Source of the DNA: [Empedobacter] haloabium | GTDB lineage: Bacteria; Pseudomonadota; Gammaproteobacteria; Burkholderiales; Burkholderiaceae_D | Length of the DNA stretch: 64,000 nt | Assembly: GCA_008011715.2 (NCBI GenBank) | Contig: CP136508.1 | Location: forward strand, 3,596,001 to 3,660,000 | Direction of reading: 5' to 3' | Part shown: positions 56,756 to 64,000 of the stretch, piece by piece | Layout: each line of letters begins with the position of its first letter | Position numbering within the stretch: the first letter of the stretch is position 1 | Position numbers and translations under genes: made by a program | Notes under the pieces: model-generated | What the model was told of the DNA's origin: nothing | Seen by the model: only the letters and a program-made list of their open reading frames with translations | Databases searched by the model: none

Positions 56756-57712
56756 ATGGCAATAAACCGACTGGCGCCCACCGCGCCGACCATCACCGAA
56801 CGCACGTCGCGCGAGCCGACCGGCCAGCAGCCGCGGCCCGGCCTGCCCCAGCCCGCCGCCACCGGCCCGGCCGCGCCGTTCGCGCTCGAGCCGGGCTTGC
56901 CGGCCGCGGTCGGTGCCGTGCTGGAGGCGATGGACGGCCAGCTGCTCGCCAGCGCCGCCCCAGCCGCGCTGGCCGGCAAGGCGGCGCTGGACAGCCTGCT
57001 GGCCGATACCGGCGCCATGCAGCCGAATCAGCTGTTCGCATCGCGCCAGCTGGTCTGGCAGACGCCGGATACGTCGGTGCTGGCCGCGTCATGGCAAGTC
57101 ATGGTGCGCAACTACGCCGAGCAGCGCGCCGCCTTGCAACAGCAGACCGAAGGGCGGCGCCTGCCGTCCGGGCTGTTCCGGTCCGAGCAGGCCGGTGCCG
57201 TACTGCAGGGCGGCCGCGTGTCGCCGGAGGTGGTCGCCGAAACGGAAGCGTGGAAGTTTGCCGTGTATGCCTGGGGCGCCGAGAAACTCGTGCTGCGGGT
57301 CGTCACGCTGTCTCCCGACGAGGACGAGGCCTCGGATCGGCGCGGGCGCCGTCCAGCGGTGCCGCGCGTGGCATTGCGGCTGGAAGTCTTCCTGCCCGAC
57401 ATGGGCAAGGTGGTGGTGCAAATGGAGCCGGCGCCCGGCGGCGTGCTGCTGGACATCGGCGCGGCGCAACAGGCAGCGATGCAGCACATGCGTACCCTGC
57501 TGCCGCAGATCGCCGTGCTGGCCAACCGCTGCGGCATCACGATCGGGCGCGCGCGCATGATGCGCGAGCTGCCTGCCGCCGCCGGCAACCAGCCGACCGG
57601 GCGGCAGGTCGCGCAACTGACGCCCGCGCTGTTCCGCACGATGGCCGAGGTGGCGGTGTTGTTGTCGCAGCCGTTGCCGGCGGATGAGTTGTTTTTCGAG
57701 CCGCGCGGATAG
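56756..57712 (+). CDS. FliK-like flagellar hook-length/secretion protein homologue
   Basis: Protein of 318 residues, Pro-rich at the N-terminus (PTAPTITERTSREPTGQQPR). The C-terminal half resembles the FliK/HrpP substrate-switch domain: a strand pair (ALRLEVFLPDMGKVVVQMEP), then QHMRTLLPQIAVLANRCGIT as the helix preceding the final strand. Adjacent to flagellin, a flagellar role is reasonable, but identity is not certain and the protein may be only FliK-like. The region 57185-57660 is duplicated at 63525-64000 beyond the second Rhs module. Confidence 0.62.
   Translation: MAINRLAPTAPTITERTSREPTGQQPRPGLPQPAATGPAAPFALEPGLPAAVGAVLEAMDGQLLASAAPAALAGKAALDSLLADTGAMQPNQLFASRQLVWQTPDTSVLAASWQVMVRNYAEQRAALQQQTEGRRLPSGLFRSEQAGAVLQGGRVSPEVVAETEAWKFAVYAWGAEKLVLRVVTLSPDEDEASDRRGRRPAVPRVALRLEVFLPDMGKVVVQMEPAPGGVLLDIGAAQQAAMQHMRTLLPQIAVLANRCGITIGRARMMRELPAAAGNQPTGRQVAQLTPALFRTMAEVAVLLSQPLPADELFFEPRG
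57185..57660 (+). repeat. Direct repeat of FliK-like gene, left copy
   Basis: 476 bases that align without gaps to 63525-64000 (constant offset 6340). The last 200 bases or so are nearly identical. The two copies bracket the second Rhs locus. Confidence 0.9.
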
Positions 57713-57879
57713 GGCTGTCTTTCCTCGAACGGGCCGCCGCGTTCTCGAGCTGTGCCGTTAAAACCGCGCTCGATTTGATCCTGGCCAATCGGATGTCGAT
57801 CGCTTTCTTACCCGTCCCGCTGACTGACTAGGATGCAGTCCAGGCACCGCCATCTCACCGGCCGCCCATCCACGGCGCA

Positions 57880-57888
57880 TGCTAAAAT
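57880..57888 (+). promoter_or_regulatory. Extended -10 upstream of the second Rhs gene
   Basis: TGCTAAAAT, 119 bases before the Rhs ATG, matching the equivalent TGTTAAAAT at the first Rhs locus together with neighbouring GCATG and GCAAC. The 294-base gap between the FliK-like gene and Rhs has no other feature I can name. Confidence 0.5.
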
Positions 57889-58006
57889 AGCAACACCAGG
57901 CCGATCTGACGGGTGCATCGCGTAACGGGTGGAACGCTGCCTCCCCTGGCCGGCGCAGCTTCGTTGCGTGCCTACGCTCTGAATAAAACCATCGCCTGAC
58001 AGTTCC

Positions 58007-61000
58007 ATGACCGAACCCACGCATAAACTTGGCGAGCGCCCGCCCGAGGTCGCCGTCGCGCCGCTGAACACGATTGACCAGCAAGACGTCGGCGCCGCCG
58101 CGGCAGCCTTCGACAAATGGCTGCGCAAGATCAGCCACGACTACGTGACCCTCGAGCGCCTGAGTACGGTGGCGGGCAGCCTGCCGGTTATCGGCAACAT
58201 CATGGCCTTGATCGACGCCATCATGGACATCGTCGGCGTCATCCAGAAGCTCATCGCCAAGAAGGAAATCGAGTTCCTGGCCTGGGTCAGCCTGGGCATC
58301 AACCTGATCGGCGTGGTGCCGCTGCCGGCATCGAGCGCGGCGCGCATGAGCCTGCGCCCTGCCCTGCATTTGGCGCGGCAGAAGCTGGCGATGAGCGCCA
58401 AGGATATCGGCGCGACGGTGGTCGAGGTGCTGGTCGTGCACCTCAATGCCCGGCTGGCCGGCGAGCTCGAAACTTTCATTGACGGCGCGATGAGCAGGCT
58501 GTCGGGCATCCTGGACGAATGCGCCAAGGTGGCCGACGGCATCGTCGACGACCTGGTCAAGATCCTCAAGCGCTGCATCGGCAAGGAACCGCTGTTCGAC
58601 GTCGCTCCCCCGGCGCAAGCGGAGAGCAAGCTGCACGACCCAAAGGTGCAAAGCAGCTGGCGCCGCATGCTGGGCGCGATCGACCGGCAATACAAGCGGG
58701 CCGCGAACTACGCCGCCGCCACGGTGGCGCGCCAACTGCCGGAAAGTGCCGTCACGGGCGTCACGGCCATCATCACGCACCTGACCGACTTCAAGCCGGC
58801 GTTTCGCGGCAAGCTGGCCGCCCTGGCCGACGAACAGGCGCAGATGAGCATCAAGTGGATCCTGATGCGCCTGCGCGATGCCGTCGTCAAGCACAAGAAG
58901 GACTATGCGGTGCTGATGCCATCCACCAAGGGCGCCCGGCACAAGAAGGACAACCCCGGCCACGAGCTGGGCGCCGCCAGCCATCAAAGCCCGGCCATGG
59001 GCGATGCCAACAACTGCAAGCTGTGCCCGGCAAAAGGTGGAACGGGACGGTCGATCAGCTTTGCCACCGGCGCCGAAACGTTTACACATACCGACTTCGT
59101 CCTCGATGCCCCGCTGCCGATCGAATGGAGCCGCACCTACCGCAGCCAGCTGGTCGCCTACGATCGCGGCAACCTCGGCGCACGCTGGCTCACGTCGTAC
59201 AGCACGCGTATCGACGTCGTCGGTCAGGGCAAGCCGACCGCCCTGCTCTATCACGCCGCCGATGGCCGCAGCCACCGCTACCCCTGGCTGGCCGTTGGCG
59301 AAAAGCACCACGACCCGGTCGAGCAGATCACGCTGACCCGCTTGAGCATCACGCTGCTGACGCTCGACTTCGGCAAGCCGCTGCCAGCGGGCGCACCCAG
59401 CCCCTGGCGTGAAACCTACGAGCTGACCGACACCGTACGGGCCAAAACCGCCGAGATGGGCAAGCAGCACTTCCGCCTGATCGCCATTCACGCCAAGGAC
59501 GGCGCAGCCCTGGGCCTGCGCTACGACCACGTGGCCAATGGCGAGGCGGTGCTCAGCGACATCATCAGCAAGCAAGGCGACGCTATCGTCGCCCATGCCG
59601 GCACCCAGGTCGACGCCAATGGCCACATCGTCTCGCTGTGGGAAATCAAGGATGGACAATTGGTGCGCCAACTGTCCGCCTACGACTACAACGAGCACGG
59701 CGACCTGATCTACGCCCAGGAAGAAAACGCGGCCGCCTGGCACTACCAGTACGACCGCCACCTCGTCACCCGCTACACCGACCGCACGGGTCGCGGCATC
59801 AACCTGGCCTACGACACCAGCATCGACAGCGGCGCCAATGCGAAAGCGATCCGCGAGTGGGCCGACGACGGCAGCCACGACACGCGGTTAGAGTGGGACA
59901 AGAACATCCGCCTGACCTACGTCACGGACGCGCTGGGCAATGAGACGCGCTATTACTACGACATCGCCGGCTACACCTACCGCACCGTCTACCCGGACGG
60001 GCTGGAAGAATGGTTCTACCGCGACAATGCGAAAAACGTCATCCGCCACATCCACACCGATGGCAACAGCGAGCATTTCCGCTACGACGACCACGGCAAC
60101 CTGCTGACTCACACCCGTGCCGACGGCAGCCAGGTCCACTTCGAATACGACGCCAACCACCGCATCACAGGCATTCTCGATCCCGAAGGCGGCACGTGGA
60201 AGCGCGACTACGATGCGCAAGGCCACCTGGTCGAGGAAATCGACCCGCTCGGCAACAAAACGCAATATGCCTACGACAAGGCTGGACGCCCCGTCGAAGT
60301 CACCGATGCCAAGGGTGGCGTCAAGAAACTGGCCTACACCCCGGACGGCCAGCTCGCCAGCTACACCGATTGCTCCGGCCACAGCACCCAGTGGCAATAC
60401 GACGAGCGCAAGCGCCTCATCAAAAGCTTCGACGCCGCCGGCAACATCACGCGCTATCGCTACACGCCAGTCAGCGTCGAAACGCTGACGCTGGCACTCA
60501 GCGAAGAAACCGGCAATCGCCCAGGCCAGCTCGAAGCCGTCATCCACCCTGACGGCAGCGAAGAGCAACTGCGCCACGACGCCGAAGGCCGGCTGCTGGC
60601 GCACATCGACGCGCTGCAACGCCGCACCGCCTACCGCTACACTGCGGCCGGCCTGATCGCGCAGCGAACGGATGCACTGGGCCACAACCTGCGCTACCGC
60701 TGGGACGCACTGGGCCGGCTGTCCACGCTGGAAAACGAAAACGGCAGCGTCTACCGCTTCCAGTACGACCCCGTTGGCCGGCTGCTGCAGGAACAGGGCT
60801 TCGATGGCAAGACCACCGACTACCGCTACCACGAAGGAACCGGCGTGCTGGCGGAAACCGAGGAAGCCGGCGTGACCACACGGCTCGAGTTCGACGCCAT
60901 GGGCCGTCTCATGCAGCGCCGCGCCGCCGCGCCAGGCCAGCCCGAGCAAATCGAAACCTTCGCCTACTACGCCAGCGGCCAACTGGCCGACGCGAAAAAC

Positions 61001-62040
61001 GAACACGCCCGGCTGCAATGGTTCTACGACCCCGCCGGCAATCTGGTACGCGAACACCAGCACTATCACGGCCCATTCCATCCGGACAAGCGCACGGCGG
61101 TCTGGCACCACCGCTACGACGAACTGAACCAGCGCATCGGCACGACCCGCCCCGACGGTCACCGCATCGATTGGCTGACGTATGGCGCAGGCCACGTGCA
61201 CGGCCTGCTGCTCGATGGGCAGGAAATCGTGTCCTTCGAGCGCGATGCGCTGTATCAGGAAACCAGCCGCACGCAGGCTAATGGCCTGTTGCAAACGATG
61301 AAGTATGACCCGGCCGGGCGCCTGATCGAGCAACAGCTGGGCCGGAAGAACGTGGAGTTCCACCCCGGCCAGTATCGTCCGGACGTTCAGGTCGGCATGC
61401 AAGCGGCGATCCAGCGGCGCTACCGCTACGACCGCTCCGGCCAACTGACGAGCATCGACGACACCCGGCGCGGCCATATCGAATACCGCTACGATCCGAT
61501 CGGACGGCTGCTGGCGGCAAATAGCGCGATGGGCCATGAGACCTTCGCCTTTGACCCGGCTAGCAACATCCAAGTGCCCAACACTGCGCAGCAGCACCAG
61601 AGCATTGCTACCCGCACCCTGCTGCCAAAAGTGCTGGATAACCTGCTCAAGGAATATGCCGGCACCAGCTACCGCTACGATGAACGAGGTAACCTCATCG
61701 AGCGCCTGCAGAACGGCCAGCGCGACACGTTCGAGTGGGATGCGTTCAATCGGATGGCACGCGCCGTCACGCGGCACGGCGTCACGACCTACGCCTACGA
61801 TCCGTTGGGTCGGCGTATCGCCAAGCATAGCCAGGCCAGCGACGGCGCTACCATGCGAAATGCGACCCGGACCATGTACGGCTGGGATGGAGACACGCTG
61901 GCGTTGGAAAGCAGCATGCACCACGGCCATGCCACGAGCGATCGGACGGTTCATTATGTGTACGATCGCAACAGCTTCACGCCGCTGGTGCAGATTACGC
62001 AGAGTCGCATATTTGCACTTGCCCCTACCACAGATGTGAA
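58007..62040 (+). repeat. Long direct repeat, Rhs core copy 2
   Basis: Aligns with 24589-28600 at high nucleotide identity (most differences are third-position changes). Direct orientation, about 33 kb away. Confidence 0.85.
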
Positions 62041-62809
62041 AGCACTAATGGTAGGCAACGATGGCAAGTATGACATCGCAATCGATCCGCTATGGAACGG
62101 TGAGTACGAGCAGGAAGCCGAGCCCTTCGGCAAGGATGAGATCGCATTCTATCAGTGCGATCATCTGGGTACACCCCAAGAATTGACGGATCATCAGGGT
62201 AAGGTCGCGTGGTCCGCGCAGTCTAGGGCGTGGGGGCGAGCGAAGGTAGCGATCAGCGAGGCTGCATACAAGGCAGGAATTCGGAATCCGATCCGGTTCC
62301 AGGGCCAGTATATGGATGATGAGACGGGGCTGCATTACAACCGGTATCGGTATTACGACCCACATATCGGCAGATTCGTCTCCAGTGACCCTATCGGACT
62401 CCAGGGTGGCCTGAATATACATCTGTATGCTCCCAGCCCAACCGGTTGGATTGATCCGCTAGGACTGTTGCCCAGCGGTGGAACACCAGCGCTAATTGGT
62501 GGTGATTACCATCCCGACACGGTGGCAGCGAATTCAGCCCGAAATCAACAGTTTTATGGAAAGAAGTGTCCGACAGGCCATGCCGCAAAGGCTGTCAGCC
62601 TTGGGTACAGAAGAACCAATGAGTTGTCGCATGGACAACCGGTATATACCAATCCAAAGGCGCGAAGCGCTTTAAAGTATATCTCGCCTGATGCAGATGG
62701 GCACAACATTTCGAACGGGTGGAAAGGGGCGGATACTATTCCAAACCTGGGCAGCCGGCGCACGCGCTCGGGAACCTACGATGAAGATCTGAATAGAATT
62801 GGAGATTGA
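58007..62809 (+). CDS. Rhs-family polymorphic toxin, intact
   Basis: Giant toxin-delivery protein, 1600 residues. The N-terminal 100 residues include two hydrophobic segments (VAGSLPVIGNIMALIDAIMD, FLAWVSLGINLIGVVPLPAS); there is no PAAR motif. A CKLCPAK site near 340 precedes the SFATGAETFTHTDFVLDAPL domain that opens Rhs proteins, then dozens of YD repeats (YRYDERGNLIERL-type) up to about 1440. The core closes at RFQGQYMDDETGLHYNRYRY with the self-cleavage-type end PTGWIDPLGL (1483-1487). After it a tip of about 113 residues ends YISPDADGHN...GTYDEDLNRIGD, resembling the Ntox21-type RNase toxin family, tentatively. It would be exported by a type VI or similar system not seen here. Confidence 0.9.
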   Translation: MTEPTHKLGERPPEVAVAPLNTIDQQDVGAAAAAFDKWLRKISHDYVTLERLSTVAGSLPVIGNIMALIDAIMDIVGVIQKLIAKKEIEFLAWVSLGINLIGVVPLPASSAARMSLRPALHLARQKLAMSAKDIGATVVEVLVVHLNARLAGELETFIDGAMSRLSGILDECAKVADGIVDDLVKILKRCIGKEPLFDVAPPAQAESKLHDPKVQSSWRRMLGAIDRQYKRAANYAAATVARQLPESAVTGVTAIITHLTDFKPAFRGKLAALADEQAQMSIKWILMRLRDAVVKHKKDYAVLMPSTKGARHKKDNPGHELGAASHQSPAMGDANNCKLCPAKGGTGRSISFATGAETFTHTDFVLDAPLPIEWSRTYRSQLVAYDRGNLGARWLTSYSTRIDVVGQGKPTALLYHAADGRSHRYPWLAVGEKHHDPVEQITLTRLSITLLTLDFGKPLPAGAPSPWRETYELTDTVRAKTAEMGKQHFRLIAIHAKDGAALGLRYDHVANGEAVLSDIISKQGDAIVAHAGTQVDANGHIVSLWEIKDGQLVRQLSAYDYNEHGDLIYAQEENAAAWHYQYDRHLVTRYTDRTGRGINLAYDTSIDSGANAKAIREWADDGSHDTRLEWDKNIRLTYVTDALGNETRYYYDIAGYTYRTVYPDGLEEWFYRDNAKNVIRHIHTDGNSEHFRYDDHGNLLTHTRADGSQVHFEYDANHRITGILDPEGGTWKRDYDAQGHLVEEIDPLGNKTQYAYDKAGRPVEVTDAKGGVKKLAYTPDGQLASYTDCSGHSTQWQYDERKRLIKSFDAAGNITRYRYTPVSVETLTLALSEETGNRPGQLEAVIHPDGSEEQLRHDAEGRLLAHIDALQRRTAYRYTAAGLIAQRTDALGHNLRYRWDALGRLSTLENENGSVYRFQYDPVGRLLQEQGFDGKTTDYRYHEGTGVLAETEEAGVTTRLEFDAMGRLMQRRAAAPGQPEQIETFAYYASGQLADAKNEHARLQWFYDPAGNLVREHQHYHGPFHPDKRTAVWHHRYDELNQRIGTTRPDGHRIDWLTYGAGHVHGLLLDGQEIVSFERDALYQETSRTQANGLLQTMKYDPAGRLIEQQLGRKNVEFHPGQYRPDVQVGMQAAIQRRYRYDRSGQLTSIDDTRRGHIEYRYDPIGRLLAANSAMGHETFAFDPASNIQVPNTAQQHQSIATRTLLPKVLDNLLKEYAGTSYRYDERGNLIERLQNGQRDTFEWDAFNRMARAVTRHGVTTYAYDPLGRRIAKHSQASDGATMRNATRTMYGWDGDTLALESSMHHGHATSDRTVHYVYDRNSFTPLVQITQSRIFALAPTTDVKALMVGNDGKYDIAIDPLWNGEYEQEAEPFGKDEIAFYQCDHLGTPQELTDHQGKVAWSAQSRAWGRAKVAISEAAYKAGIRNPIRFQGQYMDDETGLHYNRYRYYDPHIGRFVSSDPIGLQGGLNIHLYAPSPTGWIDPLGLLPSGGTPALIGGDYHPDTVAANSARNQQFYGKKCPTGHAAKAVSLGYRRTNELSHGQPVYTNPKARSALKYISPDADGHNISNGWKGADTIPNLGSRRTRSGTYDEDLNRIGD

Positions 62810-62810
62810 A

Positions 62811-63275
62811 ATGGATTATTCTTATAGAATCACGAAATATAGGTATTTAACTTTCGGGGGAACGTTACGCTCGCCAGCTACTGAGTGGACGAGTTTTTCT
62901 GAAATCGACCAGGAGGACGATGATCGCACGAGAGAATATCTAGCTATTGAAGGCGAATATATATCGCTAGCCATATATCTGTGTAACTCATTTGGCGCCA
63001 GCAGCTTGAAAGTTCAGGGGCTCGAGAACAGCAAACCAATTGAGAATGACATTTGCGAAGGGCAATCATTTACAATCGCACAAGTTCCAAAATTAATTGC
63101 TTCTATATTGCGAGAGGAGTTCTGGTGCCGTTTGATTGGCGATGGCATTGAGTTCCATTTCGGGTATGACTATTATATGTACTTCGTTTCAGACCGGGAT
63201 GCATCGGAATTCATATTGAATTCTAAGACGAAATTATTTACTCAAGAGTTTCTTTCGCCTTACATGATTGACTAA
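62811..63275 (+). CDS. Probable immunity protein of the second Rhs toxin
   Basis: Hypothetical protein of 154 residues; ATG 62811 lies one base after the Rhs stop and 6 bases after GGAG. No signal peptide or membrane helix; acidic and aromatic-rich (DYSYRITKYRYLTFGGTL, EFHFGYDYYMYFVSDRDASE). Base composition is AT-rich, in contrast with the Rhs core. Position and coupling support an immunity role; the fold is not recognised. Confidence 0.75.
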   Translation: MDYSYRITKYRYLTFGGTLRSPATEWTSFSEIDQEDDDRTREYLAIEGEYISLAIYLCNSFGASSLKVQGLENSKPIENDICEGQSFTIAQVPKLIASILREEFWCRLIGDGIEFHFGYDYYMYFVSDRDASEFILNSKTKLFTQEFLSPYMID

Positions 63276-63360
63276 AGCCGGCCCATCGGAGCGTTCGCAA
63301 TATTGCTACTCATCCATGATAGTCGCAAGGCACTAACCATGACAATGTCGATGCATCAAT

Positions 63361-63490
63361 GTGGGTATATTGGCACATTCCCCCGACGAGGTAGGCTTCG
63401 TACTCGACATTAATCGCGCCGATGTGAATGCCGCGTGCATCCACGACTGGCTGGCGCAGACGCTGATGAGCCGGATGAGTAACACGAGCG
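63361..63490 (+). pseudogene. Short remnant, possibly an acetyltransferase N-terminus
   Basis: The frame from 63361 begins LAHSPDEVGFVLDINRADVN and continues AACIHDWLAQTL, weakly like the first strand and helix of GNAT N-acetyltransferases, then loses similarity at the junction with the FliK-like repeat. It is too short to be functional and may be debris of the rearrangement that created the repeat. Confidence 0.25.
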
Positions 63491-63500
63491 GGTGGCGGCG

Positions 63501-64000
63501 ATGTCTACCGCCGTCGACGTCTCAGAGCAGGCCGGCGCCGTGCTGCAGGGCGGGCGCGTGGCGCCGGAGGTGGTCGCGGAAACGGAAGCGTGGAAGTTCG
63601 CCGTGTATGCCTGGGGTGCGGAAAAACTGGTGCTGCGCGTCGTCACGCTGGCGCCGGACGAGGACGAAGCCCCTGGCCGGCAGGGTCGCCGGCTGGCGGC
63701 ATTGCGCGTGGCCTTGCGCCTGGAAGTGGTCCTGCCCGGCCTGGGCAAGGTGGTGGTGCAAATGGAGCCGGCGCCGGGCGGCGTGCTGCTGGACATCGGC
63801 GCGGCGCAACAGGCAGCGATGCAGCACATGCGTACCCTGCTGCCGCAGATCGCCGTGCTGGCCAACCGCTGCGGCATCACGATCGGGCGCGCGCGCATGA
63901 TGCGCGAGCTGCCTGCCGCCGCCGGTAACCAGCCGACCGGGCGGCAGGTGGCGCAACTGACGCCCGCGCTGTTCCGCACGATGGCCGAGGTGGCGGTGTT
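63501..64000 (+). CDS. FliK-like gene, second copy with missing 5' half, runs off right edge
   Basis: In the frame of the ATG at 63501 (MSTAVDVSEQAGAVLQGGRV) the sequence is the C-terminal half of the FliK-like protein at 56756, from its residue about 144. It carries substitutions such as LAPDEDEAPGRQGRRLAALR in the middle and near identity near the end. A possible ribosome site (GGGTGG) precedes the ATG, so it could be expressed as a short form or be a truncated remnant. The 3' end lies beyond the window. Confidence 0.6.
   Translation, partial: MSTAVDVSEQAGAVLQGGRVAPEVVAETEAWKFAVYAWGAEKLVLRVVTLAPDEDEAPGRQGRRLAALRVALRLEVVLPGLGKVVVQMEPAPGGVLLDIGAAQQAAMQHMRTLLPQIAVLANRCGITIGRARMMRELPAAAGNQPTGRQVAQLTPALFRTMAEVAV
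63525..64000 (+). repeat. Direct repeat of FliK-like gene, right copy
   Basis: Right-hand partner of 57185-57660, gapless over 476 bases and continuing to the window edge. Confidence 0.9.

Overview
The window is GC-rich chromosomal DNA. It carries the betaproteobacterial thrS-infC-rpmI-rplT-pheS-pheT-ihfA-merR translation cluster with tRNA-Val genes upstream, together with type IV pilus, flagellar, RelA, DctA and ketone-body genes. This mix points to Oxalobacteraceae, most likely Massilia, Pseudoduganella or a close relative. That placement is inferred from gene content and order; no database was searched.

Layout. 1-6619 (minus): type IV pilus minor-pilin operon pilE-fimT-pilV-pilW-pilX-pilY1, with pilY1 running off the left edge. 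6679-8720 (minus): an OmpR-type two-component pair just upstream of pilE. 8823-10787: a methyl-accepting chemotaxis protein. 11261-14364: a Crp/Fnr regulator whose 3' end overlaps a convergent CHASE3 histidine kinase, then a NarL-type response regulator. 14672-23179 (minus): the translation operon, an infC that appears to start at AUA, a terminator, and two identical tRNA-Val(GAC) genes. 23422-24348: a CDF metal exporter.

24589-29820: the first Rhs toxin locus, broken by two frameshifts and an amber codon but still ending in an apparently intact toxin tip and immunity gene. 30130-37025 (minus): a membrane-embedded patatin-like protein, RelA, RidA and an alpha/beta hydrolase. 37158-42242: 3-hydroxybutyrate dehydrogenase, then a tightly coupled operon of TonB receptor, di-iron desaturase and PhnD-like protein. 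42479-43855: dctA behind a good sigma-54 promoter match. 43902-49109: a small membrane protein, scoAB, a PAS-LuxR regulator, a zinc-metallopeptidase-like protein, and a RidA/LysR divergent pair. 49151-53726: an orphan propeller histidine kinase, a DUF1877 protein and an SDR. 53907-57712: ETF-ubiquinone oxidoreductase, flagellin and a FliK-like protein. 58007-63275: the second, intact Rhs toxin with its immunity gene, followed by a partial second copy of the FliK-like gene.

Themes. The two Rhs loci share about 4 kb of near-identical core in direct orientation 33 kb apart, but carry unrelated AT-richer toxin/immunity tips. The intact one lies between 476-bp gapless direct repeats made of the FliK-like gene. 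A palindromic GGGGTC repeat family sits at three intergenic sites. The best candidates for undescribed biology are the TonB receptor-desaturase-PhnD-like operon, the Rhs toxin/immunity modules, and the patatin whose catalytic Ser and Asp lie on either side of a multi-helix membrane domain.
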